NCBI RefSeq assembly: GCF_000004195.4
Contig: NC_030680.2
Location: 4,329,437-4,393,436 of the forward strand
DNA length: 64,000 nucleotides
Direction of reading: 5' to 3'
From: Xenopus tropicalis
Lineage: Eukaryota; Chordata; Amphibia; Anura; Pipidae
Shown: positions 23,085 through 35,142 of the stretch, in pieces
Numbering within the stretch: the stretch's first letter is position 1
Layout of the letters: every line of letters starts with the position of its first letter
Program-made: the position numbers and the translations under genes
Notes under the pieces: generated by a model
What the model was told of the DNA's origin: nothing
Seen by the model: only the letters and a program-made list of their open reading frames with translations
The model's database searches: none

Positions 23085-23545
23085 ATGAGTCCTATAGAAT
23101 GGCTAATTCTAAGCAACTTTTCAATTGGTCTTCATTATTTATTTCTTATAGTTTTGTAATTATTTGCCTTCTTCAGTCTCTTTGCAGCTTTCAAATGGGG
23201 GTCACTGACCCCGGCAGCCAAACCCTATTGCTCTGTGAGGCTCCAGTTTTATTGTTATTGTTACTTTTTATTCCTTATCTTTCTACTTTAGCCAGTCCCC
23301 TATTCACGTACCAGTCTCTCATTCAGACCACTGGTTGCTAGGTTAAATTGGACCCTAGCAACCAGATAACTGCTGAAATTCCAAACTGGAGAGCTGCTGA
23401 ACAAAAAGCTCAATAACTCAAAAACGGCAAATAATAAAAAATGAAGACCAATTGCAAATTGTCTCAGAATATCACTCTCAACATCATTCATTAACATAAA
23501 AGTTAATTAACCTAAGTTAATATAAGGGGTACTGCTCCTTGGGCG
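23085..23545. mobile_element. T2/Kolobok-like MITE copy
   Basis: A near full-length body is present: ATAGAATGGCTAATTC, CTTTTCAATTGGTCTTCATT, GGGGGTCACTGACCCCGGCA, GGTTGCTAGGTTAAATTGG and AGAATATCACTCTCAACATC. No clean TTAA termini. Confidence 0.75.
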
Positions 23546-24090
23546 GAAGAGCTACAGGGAATTTGTGGGGGTCAGTAGCTGCATTGCCCTGTGGCAATCA
23601 GCAGGTGACTGTACGTTAAGGCTTTACTTGCCCTTTACCTGTCACTATTCCACTAAGTGGAAAGGGGGGTCTCTCTTGGGGGGGGGGGGGTGCTACACAA
23701 GCTGGGGCGTAGGTGATTTATGAAAAGTCGCAGACAAATGGGAGGTGGTGAAAAGTGGCTGAAAATATCTCGTTCCTGCAGTGAGTGAGTGCGGGGGTGG
23801 GACATGGTGACAACTAGCGACTTCCAGGGGAGAGTGTGACAGTTCCACCGGCTGAGCTGTCAGTAGGCGGCAGTTAGTGAGGGGGTAATTAGTAAGTACA
23901 GGGCTGCCATTGCCTGTGTAGCTGGAGCAGCAGTGGCGCAGTATTTAGGGATTCATCCAGCTGCGCTTTCCCTGGTACCGGAACCCTTACTGTTCCTTTA
24001 TTCCCTTTATTGGCCAGTCTGGCATTACATCTCCCACTCTGTGTCCTACTTCTGGGTTATACGTCTACTGGCAGCTTCCCTCCTGTATCA
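23546..24090. other. Unique spacer
   Basis: G12 near 23680; otherwise nothing recognisable. Confidence 0.3.
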
Positions 24091-24997
24091 GCATAGGGAT
24101 TCCCCTGTACTAAGCACAATTCAGCAGGAACAGCCCCCTAAGTTTGCCCATAGCCTGTACAGAGAGATACCATAAAACTGTGGCACATAGGGATTCCCCT
24201 GTACTAAGCACAATTCAGCAGGAACAGCCTCCTAAGTTTGCTCATAGCCTGTACAGAGAGATACCATAAAACTATGGCACATAGGGATTCCCCTGTACTA
24301 AGCACAATTCAGCAGGAACAGCCTCCTAAGTTTGCTCATAGCCTGTACAGAGAGATACCATAAAACTATGGCACATAGGGATTCCCCCTGTACTAAGCAC
24401 AATTCAGCAGGAACAGCCCCCTAAGTTTGCCCATAGCCTGTACAGAGAGATACCATAAAACTATGGCACATAGGGATTCCCCCTGTACTAAGCACAATTC
24501 AGCAGGAACAGCCCCCTAAGTTTGCCCATAGCCTGTACAGAGAGATTCCATAAAACTATGGCACATAGGGATTCCCCTGTACTAAGCACAATTCAGCAGG
24601 AACAGCCCCCTAAGTTTGCCCATAGCCTGTACAGAGAGATACCATAAACCTATGGCACATAGGGATTCCCCTGTACTAAGCACAATTCAGCAGGAACAGC
24701 CCCCTAAGTTTGCTCATAGCCTGTACAGAGAGATACCATAAAACTATGGCACATAGGGATTCCCCTGTACTAAGCACAATTCAGCAGGAACAGCCCCCTA
24801 AGTTTGCCCATAGCCTGTACAGAGAGATACCATAAAACTATGGCACATAGGGATTCCCCTGTACTAAGCACAATTCAGCAGGAACAGCCCCCTAAGTTTG
24901 CCCATAGCCTGTACAGAGAGAAACCATAAAACTATGGCACATAGGGATTCCCCTGTACTAAGCACAATTCAGCAGGAACAGCCCCCTAAGTTTGCTC
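24091..24997. repeat. 94-bp minisatellite, site 2 of 3
   Basis: About 9.6 copies of the unit seen at 7236, in the same orientation. A TTTGCCCATAG/TTTGCTCATAG variant is interspersed. No flanking sequence is shared with the other sites. Confidence 0.95.
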
Positions 24998-25740
24998 GCT
25001 TATCCTGGATCCTGGATTGGCTGCATCCCTACTAACACATCACAGTGATCTCAGTATAAAGTTCAGGGAGGCCAACCGGCAGCCCTCCAGCAGTTGTAGA
25101 CATGTAACAGAGATACAGAGACAGCTCCCCCTGATATACTCAGTGCTGTGAGTGCCGGGAGTTAACCCCTATATCTCTCTCAGTTTACCGGCACTTACAG
25201 GCCCCACACAGGCAGGTTGTCTCTGCCAATTCAAGTCCTTTAGACTGATTTTGTAGCTTATCTCCCTGTGTATGGGCCCCCCCCCAATCTGGCCGAGAAT
25301 CGACCAGGTGTCATTGGGCACTACTAATAAAGAAAGTTGGCAAATAAGGTATTTACAGACAGCACATTGCATCCCTTTTATATCCATAGACTTGAGTGAA
25401 ACTGCAGCCTCTAGTGGCCATTCCCAGTATTACTGTACAGCAAATACCTTTGAGATACTTATAGAATATGAAGGTGGTTCTGCTTTAGGCGCTGGCAGTG
25501 TGAGGCTTTGGCCAGTCGGGTTGGGTTAGTGCCGCTCCGAACTGACACTTAATCCCCTTAATTCAGTGACAAGCCCTATTGCCCCCACAGGACAAAGCCT
25601 AAATAACCCTCTGTGTCAGATGTTCCAAGGCAGTGCTCTTGTACCGGGCTCAATAGCATCCTCTGCCCAGTGAGTCTGACACCAGCACTGTGAGCAGATA
25701 CACGTACAGGGGGCCCTCCTGCTCCTTACATAGCTGTGTC
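24998..25740. other. Unique spacer
   Basis: No coding exon or repeat was recognised. Confidence 0.3.
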
Positions 25741-25885
25741 AGATAGATAGATATAGATAAATACATAATAGAAGAAACATAGATTATAGAGAGAGACAGA
25801 TACATAGATGATCAAAGAAGCATAGATGATAGATAGATAGATAGATAGATAGATATAGACAAATAGATAGATAGATAGGGATAAA
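25741..25885. repeat. GATA microsatellite, interrupted
   Basis: AGATAGATAGAT-type runs with ATACATA and AGAAGCATAG interruptions. Confidence 0.9.
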
Positions 25886-25911
25886 TTAGGGTTCTGCTAG
25901 ACACATGGTTA

Positions 25912-26905
25912 CAGGCCAGGACTGGCATTCTGTGGGTTCTGGTAAATGCCAGGGGGGCTGTAAGGTGCCACAGACAGTCACTATTTATTGGGCTGGGGGG
26001 GCTGTTTGTGCCTCTGGGTACTGGGAATGCCAGGGGGGCTGTAAGGTGCCACAGACAGTCACTATTTATTGGGCTGGGGGGGGGGCTGTTGTGCCTCTGG
26101 GTACTGGGAATGCCAGGGGGCTCTGGGTACTGGGAATGCCAGGGGGGCTGTAAGGTGCCACAGACAGTCACTATTTATTGGGCTGGGGGGGCTGTTTGTG
26201 CCTCTGGGTACTGGGAATGCCAGGGGGGCTGTAAGGTGCCACAGACAGTCACTATTTATTGGGCTGGGGGGGCTGTTTGTGCCTCTGGGTACTGGGAATG
26301 CCAGGGGGGCTGTAAGGTACCACAGACAGTCACTATTTATTGGGCTGGGGGGGGGCTGTTTGTGCCTCTGGGTACTGGGAATGCCAGGGGGGGGGCTGTA
26401 AGGTGCCACAGACAGTCACTATTTATTGGGCTGGGGGGGCTGTTTGTGCCTCTGGGTACTGGGAATGCCAGGGGGGGGGCTGTAAGGTGCCACAGACAGT
26501 CACTATTTATTGGGCTGGGGGGGCTGTTTGTGCCTCTGGGTACTGGGAATGCCAGGGGGGGGCTGTAAGGTGCCACAGACAGTCACTATTTATTGGGCTG
26601 GGGGGGGGCTGTTTGATCCTCTGGGTACTGGGAATGCCAGGGGGGCTGTAAGGTGCCACAGACAGTCACTATTTATTGGGCTGGGGGGGGTTGTTTGTGC
26701 CTCTGGGTACTGGGAATGTCAGGGGGGCTGTAAGGTGCCACAGACAGTCACTATTTATTGGGCTGGGGGGGGCTGTTTGTGCCTCTGGGTACTGGGAATG
26801 CCAGGGGGGCTGTAAGGTGCCACAGACAGTCACTATTTATTGGGCTGGGGGGGCTGTTTGTGCCTCTGGGTACTGGGAATACTGGGGGCCTAGTGTGAAG
26901 CCCAG
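25912..26905. mobile_element. CAGGCC-ended element with internal 81-bp array, copy 1
   Basis: It starts CAGGCCAGGACTGGCATTC, the inverted counterpart of GAATGCCAGTCCGGGCCTG that ends the copy at 36056. Inside are about 11.5 tandem units of 81 bp (range 81-85, one truncated) with GGTGCCACAGACAGTCACTA and TTTATTGGGCTGGGG, length variation coming mostly from G-run length. The right flank GGCCTAGTGTGAAGCCCAGT is homologous to GGTCTAGTTTGAATGCCAGT at 36028. Confidence 0.75.
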
Positions 26906-27880
26906 TATAGAAGACAAAGGGGCACATAGGAAGCCTTAGTGGTATTTATAGCCCATCAGGCAATTATAAGGGCAGGTTATTAGCAGCCCGGTGCCAGCCC
27001 AGCCCGACCCACACAATGGAACTGTCTCCTAATGTGAAAAGTGCAAACAGTTGTTGTCTTTATTAATTATAGGGGTTCCATTTATACCGCTCCGCTCTCG
27101 CTTTCCATATAAAGGGTTTCTGTTTAACGAGGGGGAAACGAAGGCAGTTGCTAATTATAAAATCCTGTTTGATTGTTACTGTTAGTGAGGGAGGTTTATG
27201 GTGCAGCTGGGGGGCCCCATGGTATAGATGGAACATTCCTACCCTGCCCGTATCTGCCTATCTAACAAGCGGCCCTGACCCCATTTGTGCCCATTACATC
27301 TGCCGAGGAGCTGATGATCAAACGTATGGAAACACTGACATCATAAGGGGCCCCGCTGTTCCAATAGGGGAGGGGACCGTTACAGGGGGGCCCCCGGCGT
27401 GGAGTTTCCCAGAAGGTGTAGGAAAATCACTGGGAAGAGACCTCATGTAAAGGGCAAGTCAACACGGTGTAATTATTAGTGGGAATCGGATAGGAGTCCA
27501 TAGTACAACATAGTCATTCATAGGCACAAGTTACCCTTTAATCTTACTCCGTGGCCCTTTCATCCCCCCCCTCCTCGGAGCCCCTAAACCAATGTTATTG
27601 TGGAACCGGTGACTGGGCGGACGGAATTCTGACTGCAGGAATAAATGTCACTTTTCCCCCCTGATGAAGAGAAGGAACCTGCGGCGCTGACAAGATGACT
27701 GAGAGCAGGAGCCGGGGCCGGGGGGCCCTCCTGCACATCACTCGCTCGCTTCTTGGAAAACTCCTATTTATCTGCTCGCGAAAAATGTCCGTTGGTCTGG
27801 GACCAATCATGCGCCTCCTTTGGGGAAATGTGAGGCACGCGAGGCTGTTTCCTATCAGCTACGGTGTAACCCATAAACAT
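26906..27880. other. Unique region with candidate regulatory blocks
   Basis: 27010-27180 (TTTATTAATTATAGGGG, GCTAATTATAAAATCC) and 27680-27860 are unique and unlike the surrounding repeats. No protein similarity was recognised. Confidence 0.3.
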
Positions 27881-27881
27881 C

Positions 27882-27917
<36 letters not shown>
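27881..27917. repeat. (TA)n/(CA)n microsatellite
   Basis: About 15 TA dinucleotides followed by CACACA. Confidence 0.9.
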
Positions 27918-27918
<1 letters not shown>

Positions 27919-27984
27919 GTCGGGCGCCCGATACAGAGAGCTTCTGTTATATTCATACAATATTACCAGCGAGATGTATATACT

Positions 27985-28230
27985 GCTTGTATACAGGTCA
28001 CGTGACTTCTAATATCCTCATATTATACAACAGGGGGTACTGTATTTATTATAATATACAGGTTTTTGTGAGTCATGTGACAGAAATGACATCACTAAGC
28101 ATCACTAAGTGCTGTTTATAAGGATATAATTTACAGTTTGGTCCCATAGGGAAATGACCCAGCTGTATATTATATATACTGAGATATAATATATATTTCA
28201 GTTATTCAGGGATACTATGAACTATAGAAC
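27985..28230. mobile_element. Dispersed element sharing GTCATGTGAC core (copy B)
   Basis: Colinear with 1080-1320: ATACAGGTCACGTGACTTCT, CAACAGGGGGTACTGTATTT, GAGTCATGTGACAG, ATGACATCACTAAGCA. It contains a short internal duplication (CATCACTAAGCATCACTAAG) and abuts a T2-like MITE. Confidence 0.6.
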
Positions 28231-28231
28231 T

Positions 28232-28563
28232 TTAAAGGGGTTGTTTGGAATTTCAGTAGCTATCTGGTTGCCAGGGTCTTGTTTACCTTAGCAACCAGAC
28301 AGTGGGTTCAATGAAAGACTGGAATTTGAATAGTAAGATAAGTAATAAAAAGTAACACTATTGATACATTTGTGAGCGCACAGAGCAATAGTTTTTGGCT
28401 GTTGGGGGTCAGTGACCCCCCCCCATTTGAAAATTGGAAAAATGTAGAAGTGGAAGGAAAATAGTTTGAAAAAATAAATAATGAAGACCAATTGCAAAGT
28501 TGCTAGGAATAGGCCATTCAATCACGTACTAAATGTCAATGTGAAGGTGAACCTCCCCTTTAA
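28232..28563. mobile_element. T2/Kolobok-like MITE, both termini present
   Basis: It starts TTAAAGGGG at 28232 and ends CCCCTTTAA at 28563, the symmetrical TTAA-bounded ends expected for T2/Kolobok MITEs. The body carries GGTTGCCAGGGTC, GGGGGTCAGTGACCCCC and AAGACCAATTGCAAAGTTGC. It is shorter than its relatives. Confidence 0.8.
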
Positions 28564-29670
28564 TAGGCCACACCCCTCTCCCTACTTTGGTGTTTTCCCC
28601 TTTGCCGCCCATTTATGGGGATATTTCTGATTTGCCGGCAGGAATGCTCTGGTACCGGCTATATTTATCCTGCGAGGGAACCCGGCCGCGGCCCAGAAAT
28701 ATCCATGGTAGAATGAATAAATAGCGCGGCACTCTTCCCAATGCCAAGCTGGGAATAAAATCAAAAGCGGCGAGGGGTGGGCTTTGTTACTCATTAAAGG
28801 GCAACTTGACCTGATAATGCAGAGCTGCCCACCTGTAACCCCACAAGGGGGATTATTATGGACCCCAGCCAGAATAAGGGCTGCACTGACTTCTTTGTTG
28901 AATATACTGACTAATGGATAATTGCCCCCCCCCCGTTGGGCATTTATTTTTTATGTCTTTAGGACATACATTTCCCCCCACACAAAGCCTCTTTAAATCT
29001 CTGCCACTCTGGTTGTTTAAAGGTTAATAGTAAGGCTGCAGCACCCCCTTAATCACTTAGGATTCCTTCTCCTCCTCCAACCAACTCAGGCCCCTCCCTC
29101 AGGAATTAACTTTGGCTCATGGCTACTGAGCATGCTCAGTCCTTCTCAACTCCGATTGACACACCCTCCAGTCTAGCAGCCAATGAAAATAGGGCATTTC
29201 TGGTTTCCTTAGAAACTCTTCTCTAGCTTCCTTTGTCCTAACCTCATCTCCTGAGCTCAGTTTAACCATTACAGTGCTCAAGCCAAGCAAGTTCTGCCTG
29301 TGTAAGCCTGCATCCGTGGTGGAAGTTATGCTGAATAAGTTAAAAATCTGTCCCATCATTACCGCCCAGTAACAAAATGCTGATATATCCCGATTGGGCC
29401 CCGCGGTGCTGTAGGACAGGAACGGGGCAGAGTCGGGGGCTTTATTTCCTTCGCTGTAATCTGTTAAAGTGATTGGTTAGTTCGGCTTTAGATTGTTACC
29501 CTCGCATCCGACCTGTCTAATCCCATAATGAGATTGCCTCCATCAGTCTGCTCAGAGACGGTCTCTAAGAGATTGCTGGCATTATCTCCCTTGCTAATGT
29601 GTGTCTGTCTGATCAGCAGAGCCGGGATTACTGGAGCGGCCTATCCGCTTGCAGCAACTCCCAGGAGCTT
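28564..29670. other. Unique region with candidate regulatory blocks
   Basis: 28590-28800 holds a perfect CArG-box match CCATTTATGG (28609-28618) and AT-rich cores between CpG-rich text. 29390-29660 is another unique island (GTTAAAGTGATTGGTTAG, CCCATAATGAGATTG). No exon was recognised. Confidence 0.3.
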
Positions 29671-29671
29671 A

Positions 29672-30112
29672 ACGAGCTAGTTCACCTTTAAATTAACTTT
29701 CAATTAGATGTCGACATTGATATTCTGAGACAAGCAGCAATTGGTCTTCATTTGTTATGGTTTTTCAGTTATTTCGCTTTTTGTTCAGCAGCTCTCCATT
29801 TGGTATTTTATCAGCTATCTGGTTGCTAGGGTCCTATTTACCCTAGTAACCAGGTAGTGGTTTTAAAGAGAGATGGGAATATGAATAGGAGAGGGGCTGC
29901 ATAGAAAAATAAGGAATAAAAAGTAACAATAATAATACAATTTTAGCCTCACAGAGCGATAGGTTTTGGCTGCTGGGGTCAGTGACCCCCATTTTAAAGC
30001 TAAAAAGAAAAGGCAAATAATTAAAAAAACTATAAAAAATAAATAATGAAAACTATTTGGAAAGTTGCTAGGAATAGGGCTTTCTGTAACCTACTAAAGG
30101 TTCAGGGAGTTG
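29672..30112. mobile_element. T2/Kolobok-like MITE copy
   Basis: It begins TAGTTCACCTTTAAATTAAC and includes ATTCTGAGACAAGCAGCAAT, GGTTGCTAGGGTCCTATTTA and GGGGTCAGTGACCCCCATTT, ending around CTAAAGGTTCAGGG. Confidence 0.75.
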
Positions 30113-30460
30113 TGCTACAAACCATTACCTGATAATGTGGGTTGGGTGGGACTGTGCCATGTCTTTGCTAGGGGGGTGCGGGGAGTCGTATAATCCCATA
30201 TATACAGTATATATATATATTAGCTGTAACCTTGTCCCTTCCTCCCTGAGTGACCTGTAACTGTCAGTCTGAGCTGATTTCATTACAATTCCCTCTCTCC
30301 CCGGCTCTTGTCAGCACAACCCTCAGATATGCTTTGATGGGAATGAGAAATGTCTAATGAATTGCTGCTCCGGCATGAAGCAGTCACTCTCGGGCGCAGC
30401 GCTCTCTTCCCCCCCGGTGCCTTATTATGGATATCCTTTTAACAAGCAATTGAGCACTAA
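30113..30460. other. Unique spacer with regulatory-like block
   Basis: 30240-30420 is unique (TCATTACAATTCCC, a TCF-like CTTTGAT near 30333, TCTAATGAATTGC). No exon. Confidence 0.25.
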
Positions 30461-32024
30461 TGCACTACGGCTTATTGTACCGCCCAGTAACTACCCGTAC
30501 AGCTTATTGTACCGCCCAGTAACTACCCGTACGGCTTATTGTACTGCCCAGTAACTACCCGTACGGAGTGGCACTGCGGCTTATTGTACTGCCCAGTAAC
30601 TACCCGTACGGAGTGGCACTGCGGCTTATTGTACTGCCCAGTAACTACCCGTATGGCTTATTGTACTGCCCAGTAACTACCCGTACGGAGTGGCACTGCG
30701 GCTTATTGTACTGCCCAGTAACTACCCGTACAGAGTGGCACTGCGGCTTATTGTACTGCCCAGTAACTACCCGTACGGCTTATTGTACTGCCCAGTAACT
30801 ACCCGTACGGAGTGGCACTGCGGCTTATTGTACTGCCCAGTAACTACCCGTACGGAGTGGCACTGCGGCTTATTGTACTGCCCAGTAACTACCCGTACGG
30901 CTTATTGTACTGCCCAGTAACTACCCGTACGGAGTGGCACTGCGGCTTATTGTACTGCCCAGTAACTACCCGTACGGAGTGGCACTGCGGCTTATTGTAC
31001 TGCCCAGTAACTACCCGTATGGAGTGGCACTGCGGCTTATTGTACTGCCCAGTAACTACCCGTACGGAGTGGCACTGCGGCTTATTGTACTGCCCAGTAA
31101 CTACCCGTACGGCTTATTGTGCTGCCCAGTAACTACCCATACGGAGTGGCACTGGGGCTTATTGTACTGCCCAGTAACTACCCGTACGGCTTATTGTGCT
31201 GCCCAGTAACTACCCATACGGAGTGGCACTGGGGCTTATTGTACTGCCCAGTAACTACCCGTACGGCTTATTGTACTGCCCAGTAACTACCCCTACGGAG
31301 TGGCACTGCGGCTTATTGTACTGCCCAGTAACTACCCATACGGAGTGGCACTACGGCTTATTGTACCGCCCAGTAACTACCCGTACGGCTTATTGTACTG
31401 CCCAGTAACTACCCGTACGGAGTGGCACTGCGGCTTATTGTACTGCCCAGTAACTACCCGTACGGAGTGGCACTGCGGCTTATGGTACTGCCCAGTAACT
31501 ACCCGTATGGAGTGGCACTGCTGCTTATTGTACCGCCCAGTAACTACCCGTACGGCTTATTGTGCTGCCCAGTAACTACCCATACGGAGTGGCACTGCGG
31601 CTTATTGTACTGCCCAGTAACTACCCATACGGAGTGGCACTGCGGCTTATTGTGCTGCCCAGTAACTACCCATACGGAGTGGCACTGCGGCTTATTGTGC
31701 TGCCCAGTAACTACCCATACGGAGTGGCACTGCGGCTTATTGTACTGCCCAGTAACTACCCGTACGGCTTATTGTACTGCCCAGTAACTACCCGTACGGA
31801 GTGGCACTGCGGCTTATTGTACTGCCCAGTAACTACCCGTACGGCTTATTGTACTGCCCAGTAACTACCCGTACGGAGTGGCACTGCGGCTTATTGTACT
31901 GCCCAGTAACTACCCGTACGGAGTGGCACTGCGGCTTATTGTACTGCCCAGTAACTACCCGTACGGAGTGGCACTGCGGCTTATTGTACTGCCCAGTAAC
32001 TACCCGTACAGAGTGGCACTGCAG
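30461..32024. repeat. 45/32-bp minisatellite with 122-bp higher-order repeat
   Basis: Units read GGCTTATTGTACTGCCCAGT + AACTACCCGTAC, with or without GGAGTGGCACTGC, i.e. 45 or 32 bp. In the first 500 bp the order 45+45+32 repeats (122-bp super-period); it becomes irregular further right. Confidence 0.95.
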
Positions 32025-32242
32025 CCGTGGGTTCCCCCACTCTCATACACTTCCCTCTGTGTGTTAGTGTACAGGGCTGCACTACCACTTCCTATGGGCT
32101 CTATCACCAGCACTGGCAGTTTGGGCAACTTTATGGGTTGGTGCATGGGTCATACCCTGCCATGTAGGCCAGTTGCATGTACCATTACCCACTAGGGTTG
32201 CCAGTTCACTGCTGGGATGCTGTGCTTGCTTTGCTCTCTGCA

Positions 32243-32725
32243 GGGGTTGTTCACCTTTAAATTAACTCTTAACATGATGTAGAGCATGCTATTCTGAAAC
32301 AATTTGCAATTGGTCTTCATTTTTAATTTTTTTTATTAATATTTTTCGAATCATTTTACTTTTTGTTCCGCCGCTCTCCAGTTTGGAATTTCAGCAGTTA
32401 TCTGGTTGCTAGGGTTCCATTTTACCTTAGTAACCAGGGAGTAGTTTGTGAGTGTGACCGATATAGTGTGACCGATATATGGATAATAGAGAGGCTGAAT
32501 AGAGAGGTAAGTAATAAAAATGAACAATAATGATAATAAAGAGCAATGGTTGTTTGGCTGTCGGGGTCAGTGACCCCCATTTGAAAGCTGCAAAGAGTCA
32601 GAAGAAGGCAAATAATTCAAAAACTATAAATGGTGAAAAATCAAGACTAATTGAAAAGTTGCTTAAAATTAACCATTCTATAACAACATAATAAAAGTTA
32701 ACGTGAAGGGGACCCTCCCCTTTAA
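32243..32725. mobile_element. T2/Kolobok-like MITE copy, near complete
   Basis: It begins GGGGTTGTTCACCTTTAAAT and ends GACCCTCCCCTTTAA. The internal order matches other copies, with a small duplication TATAGTGTGACCGATATA. Confidence 0.8.
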
Positions 32726-33602
32726 TGGATACCCCCGCCCACATTTGCTTATCAGGCTGGTTATACAGCCTCATATGTTTCCTGTTAATGAAATACCCCC
32801 CGGTGCTGGGGGATCGCATTGTGTGTAGCGCTGCCTCCTCACCCCTTTAATATCGGCCACATATTGAATCCACATCCCGCACAGCTAGTCGGCATATAAT
32901 TCCGATGCACGCTGCAGGCTGAACTGATTTATGTGCAGCCATGCAGCATTGGTTTAATTGCTATGTCTAAACAAGGCTGCTAATATTAATAATAGTAATG
33001 CTAATATTCTGCTCTACCCCTCCCCCCCCCCTTTTGTGCCGTCGGTGCCGGCAGCGGCAGAGCGCGTGGCTGAACTGACCAAGATGTATGTGTTACCCAT
33101 TTCCCAGAAGCCTTTGCTTCCCATGAAGACATTTATTCAGGATGGCAGCAGTGCATTGAGGCTAAGGCACACTCGCCCCTGTATGGAATAAACAGGCAGT
33201 TGGGGGCATCATACTGCCCACTGTGTCCAGCCGCTAACTGTCGGCTTGCTGCCACTGATTTACTTCTCTTCTCTATTAAAGGCAAACTTAAACCTCTGAC
33301 GTTGTAACAATATTACTAAACAGGAGGAACCTTCACGCGACTGTGAAAACAACGCGCTCAGACATACCCAGAGTTCATATCCGCAAACAAGCAGAGTTTG
33401 CCCCATGCAGAGCTGTTGGCCCCTGGCCCAGCCTGTACATGACTGATGGGATTTTCCTACCAGCCCAATAGTCACAACGGCAGGGGGGCACCCAATGGGC
33501 ACTGTGCTTACCTTTCCATTGCGCTCTCATTGCTGCACATTTCCCTTTACCCCCAGCCTTATTATTTATGGGAGATTATTGTTGTGCTATCTGTTCCTCC
33601 CA
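32726..33602. other. Unique region
   Basis: 32840-33010 is an AT/CpG mixed island (TTTAATTGCTATG, CTAATATTAATAATAG) that could be regulatory. C10 lies near 33022. No exon was recognised. Confidence 0.3.
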
Positions 33603-34404
33603 CCTGTGTGTGCTGCTGTGTTGGGCCCTGGCTGTGCCAGTGTGTGCTGCTGTGTTGGGCCCTGGCTGTGCCAGTGTGTGCTGCTGTGTTGGGCCCTGGC
33701 TGTGCCAGTGTGTGCTGCTGTGTTGGGCCCCGGCTGTGCCAGTGTGTGCTGCTGTGTTGGGCCCTGGCTGTGCCAGTGTGTGCTGCTGTGTTGGGCCCTG
33801 GCTGTGCCAGTGTGTGCTGCTGTGTTGGGCCCTGGCTGTGCCAGTGTGTGCTGCTGTGTTGGGCCCCGGCTGTGCCAGTGTGTGCTGCTGTGTTGGGCCC
33901 CGGCTGTGCCGGTGTGTGCTGCTGTGTTGGGCCCCGGCTGTGCCAGTGTGTGCTGCTGTGTTGGGCCCCGGCTGTGCCAGTGTGTGCTGCTGTGTTGGGC
34001 CCTGGCTGTGCCAGTGTGTGCTGCTGTGTTGGGCCCCGGCTGTGCCGGTGTGTGCTGCTGTGTTGGGCCCCGGCTGTGCCGGTGTGTGCTGCTGTGTTGG
34101 GCCCCGGCTGTGCCGGTGTGTGCTGCTGTGTTGGGCCCCGGCTGTGCCGGTGTGTGCTGCTGTGTTGGGCCCTGGCTGTGCCAGTGTGTGCTGCTGTGTT
34201 GGGCCCCGGCTGTGCCGGTGTGTGCTGCTGTGTTGGGCCCCGGCTGTGCCGGTGTGTGCTGCTGTGTTGGGCCCCGGCTGTGCCGGTGTGTGCTGCTGTG
34301 TTGGGCCCCGGCTGTGCCGGTGTGTGCTGCTGTGTTGGGCCCTGGCTGTGCCGGTGTGTGCTGCTGTGATGGGCCCTGGCTGTGCCGGTGTGTGCTGCTG
34401 TGTG
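33603..34404. repeat. 34-bp minisatellite rich in CTGCTG
   Basis: About 23 units of TGTGTGCTGCTGTGTTGGGC + CCTGGCTGTGCCAG. CCTGG/CCCGG and CCAG/CCGG variants are clustered, with CCGG units predominating in the right half. All frames are open on both strands for several hundred bases, purely from repetition. Confidence 0.95.
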
Positions 34405-35142
34405 TGGAACAATATATCAGCTCTGTGTGGCAGGAATTCCCTTGGGCAAACAGAAACACAAAAACAGGGACAAAACTATAAATAGTAAAATACAGGCGGC
34501 ATCTGGATATTGTTATTTTCTAATTATTTTTACAACTGAGCGTTTAACCCTTCCCTGTTTGGTGCCCCAATCCGCCAGCTATTTATTGGGAATGTTAGAA
34601 TCCCGCTGTTTTAAGCTTGCGGTGGTGCAGATTGGCACCATCATCCCATCATTGGCGTTACCACTCTCTGTATGTGCCACAGGGTATAAGTGAATGGGTG
34701 AGGGCAAACCAACTGGGTGGGGGGGACATTCCCTGGGGATATAGGAGGGATAGGCCTGGAGCGCTTACAGTATATTGCTTTCAGGGTGAATCCGGGGGAC
34801 GAGCTGCTCTCTCGAGTTCAGGCCGAGTCTGTTTTATCGCAGCCTGTATTGCCCCCGTATTGCCCCCGTATCCAGCCCCGTTACCCTTATATGGGCACAA
34901 TCCTAATTATGTAAATGGATCCCAGTGACACTATAAACAAGTGGCTGGGACGGGGGCCAAGGCTGGAGCCGCTCACTCGCACCCTATCTGTCCCTGCTAT
35001 GTGTGAAACTGCAACACACAGGGTGTCGGCCCCGAGTCTGCTCTCTGTCACCTTCCTGCACTTCTACAGCGCTGACACTGAGATGGGCCAGGCGTCGGCA
35101 ACCTGCACGTGCCCCGGGGAGTCCCCCCATTGGCTCTCCAGC
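34405..35142. other. Unique spacer
   Basis: No recognised coding or repeat content. Confidence 0.3.

Noticed and set aside
33603..34404. Pathogenic-type CTG trinucleotide expansion
   Set aside because: CTGCTG occurs only as a short part of each 34-bp unit. There is no uninterrupted CTG run.
33446..34485. 300-codon open frames rich in CVLLCWALAVP or QHSSTHRHSR
   Set aside because: They are translations of the 34-bp minisatellite and are open in several frames and on both strands at once, with no non-repeat domain.
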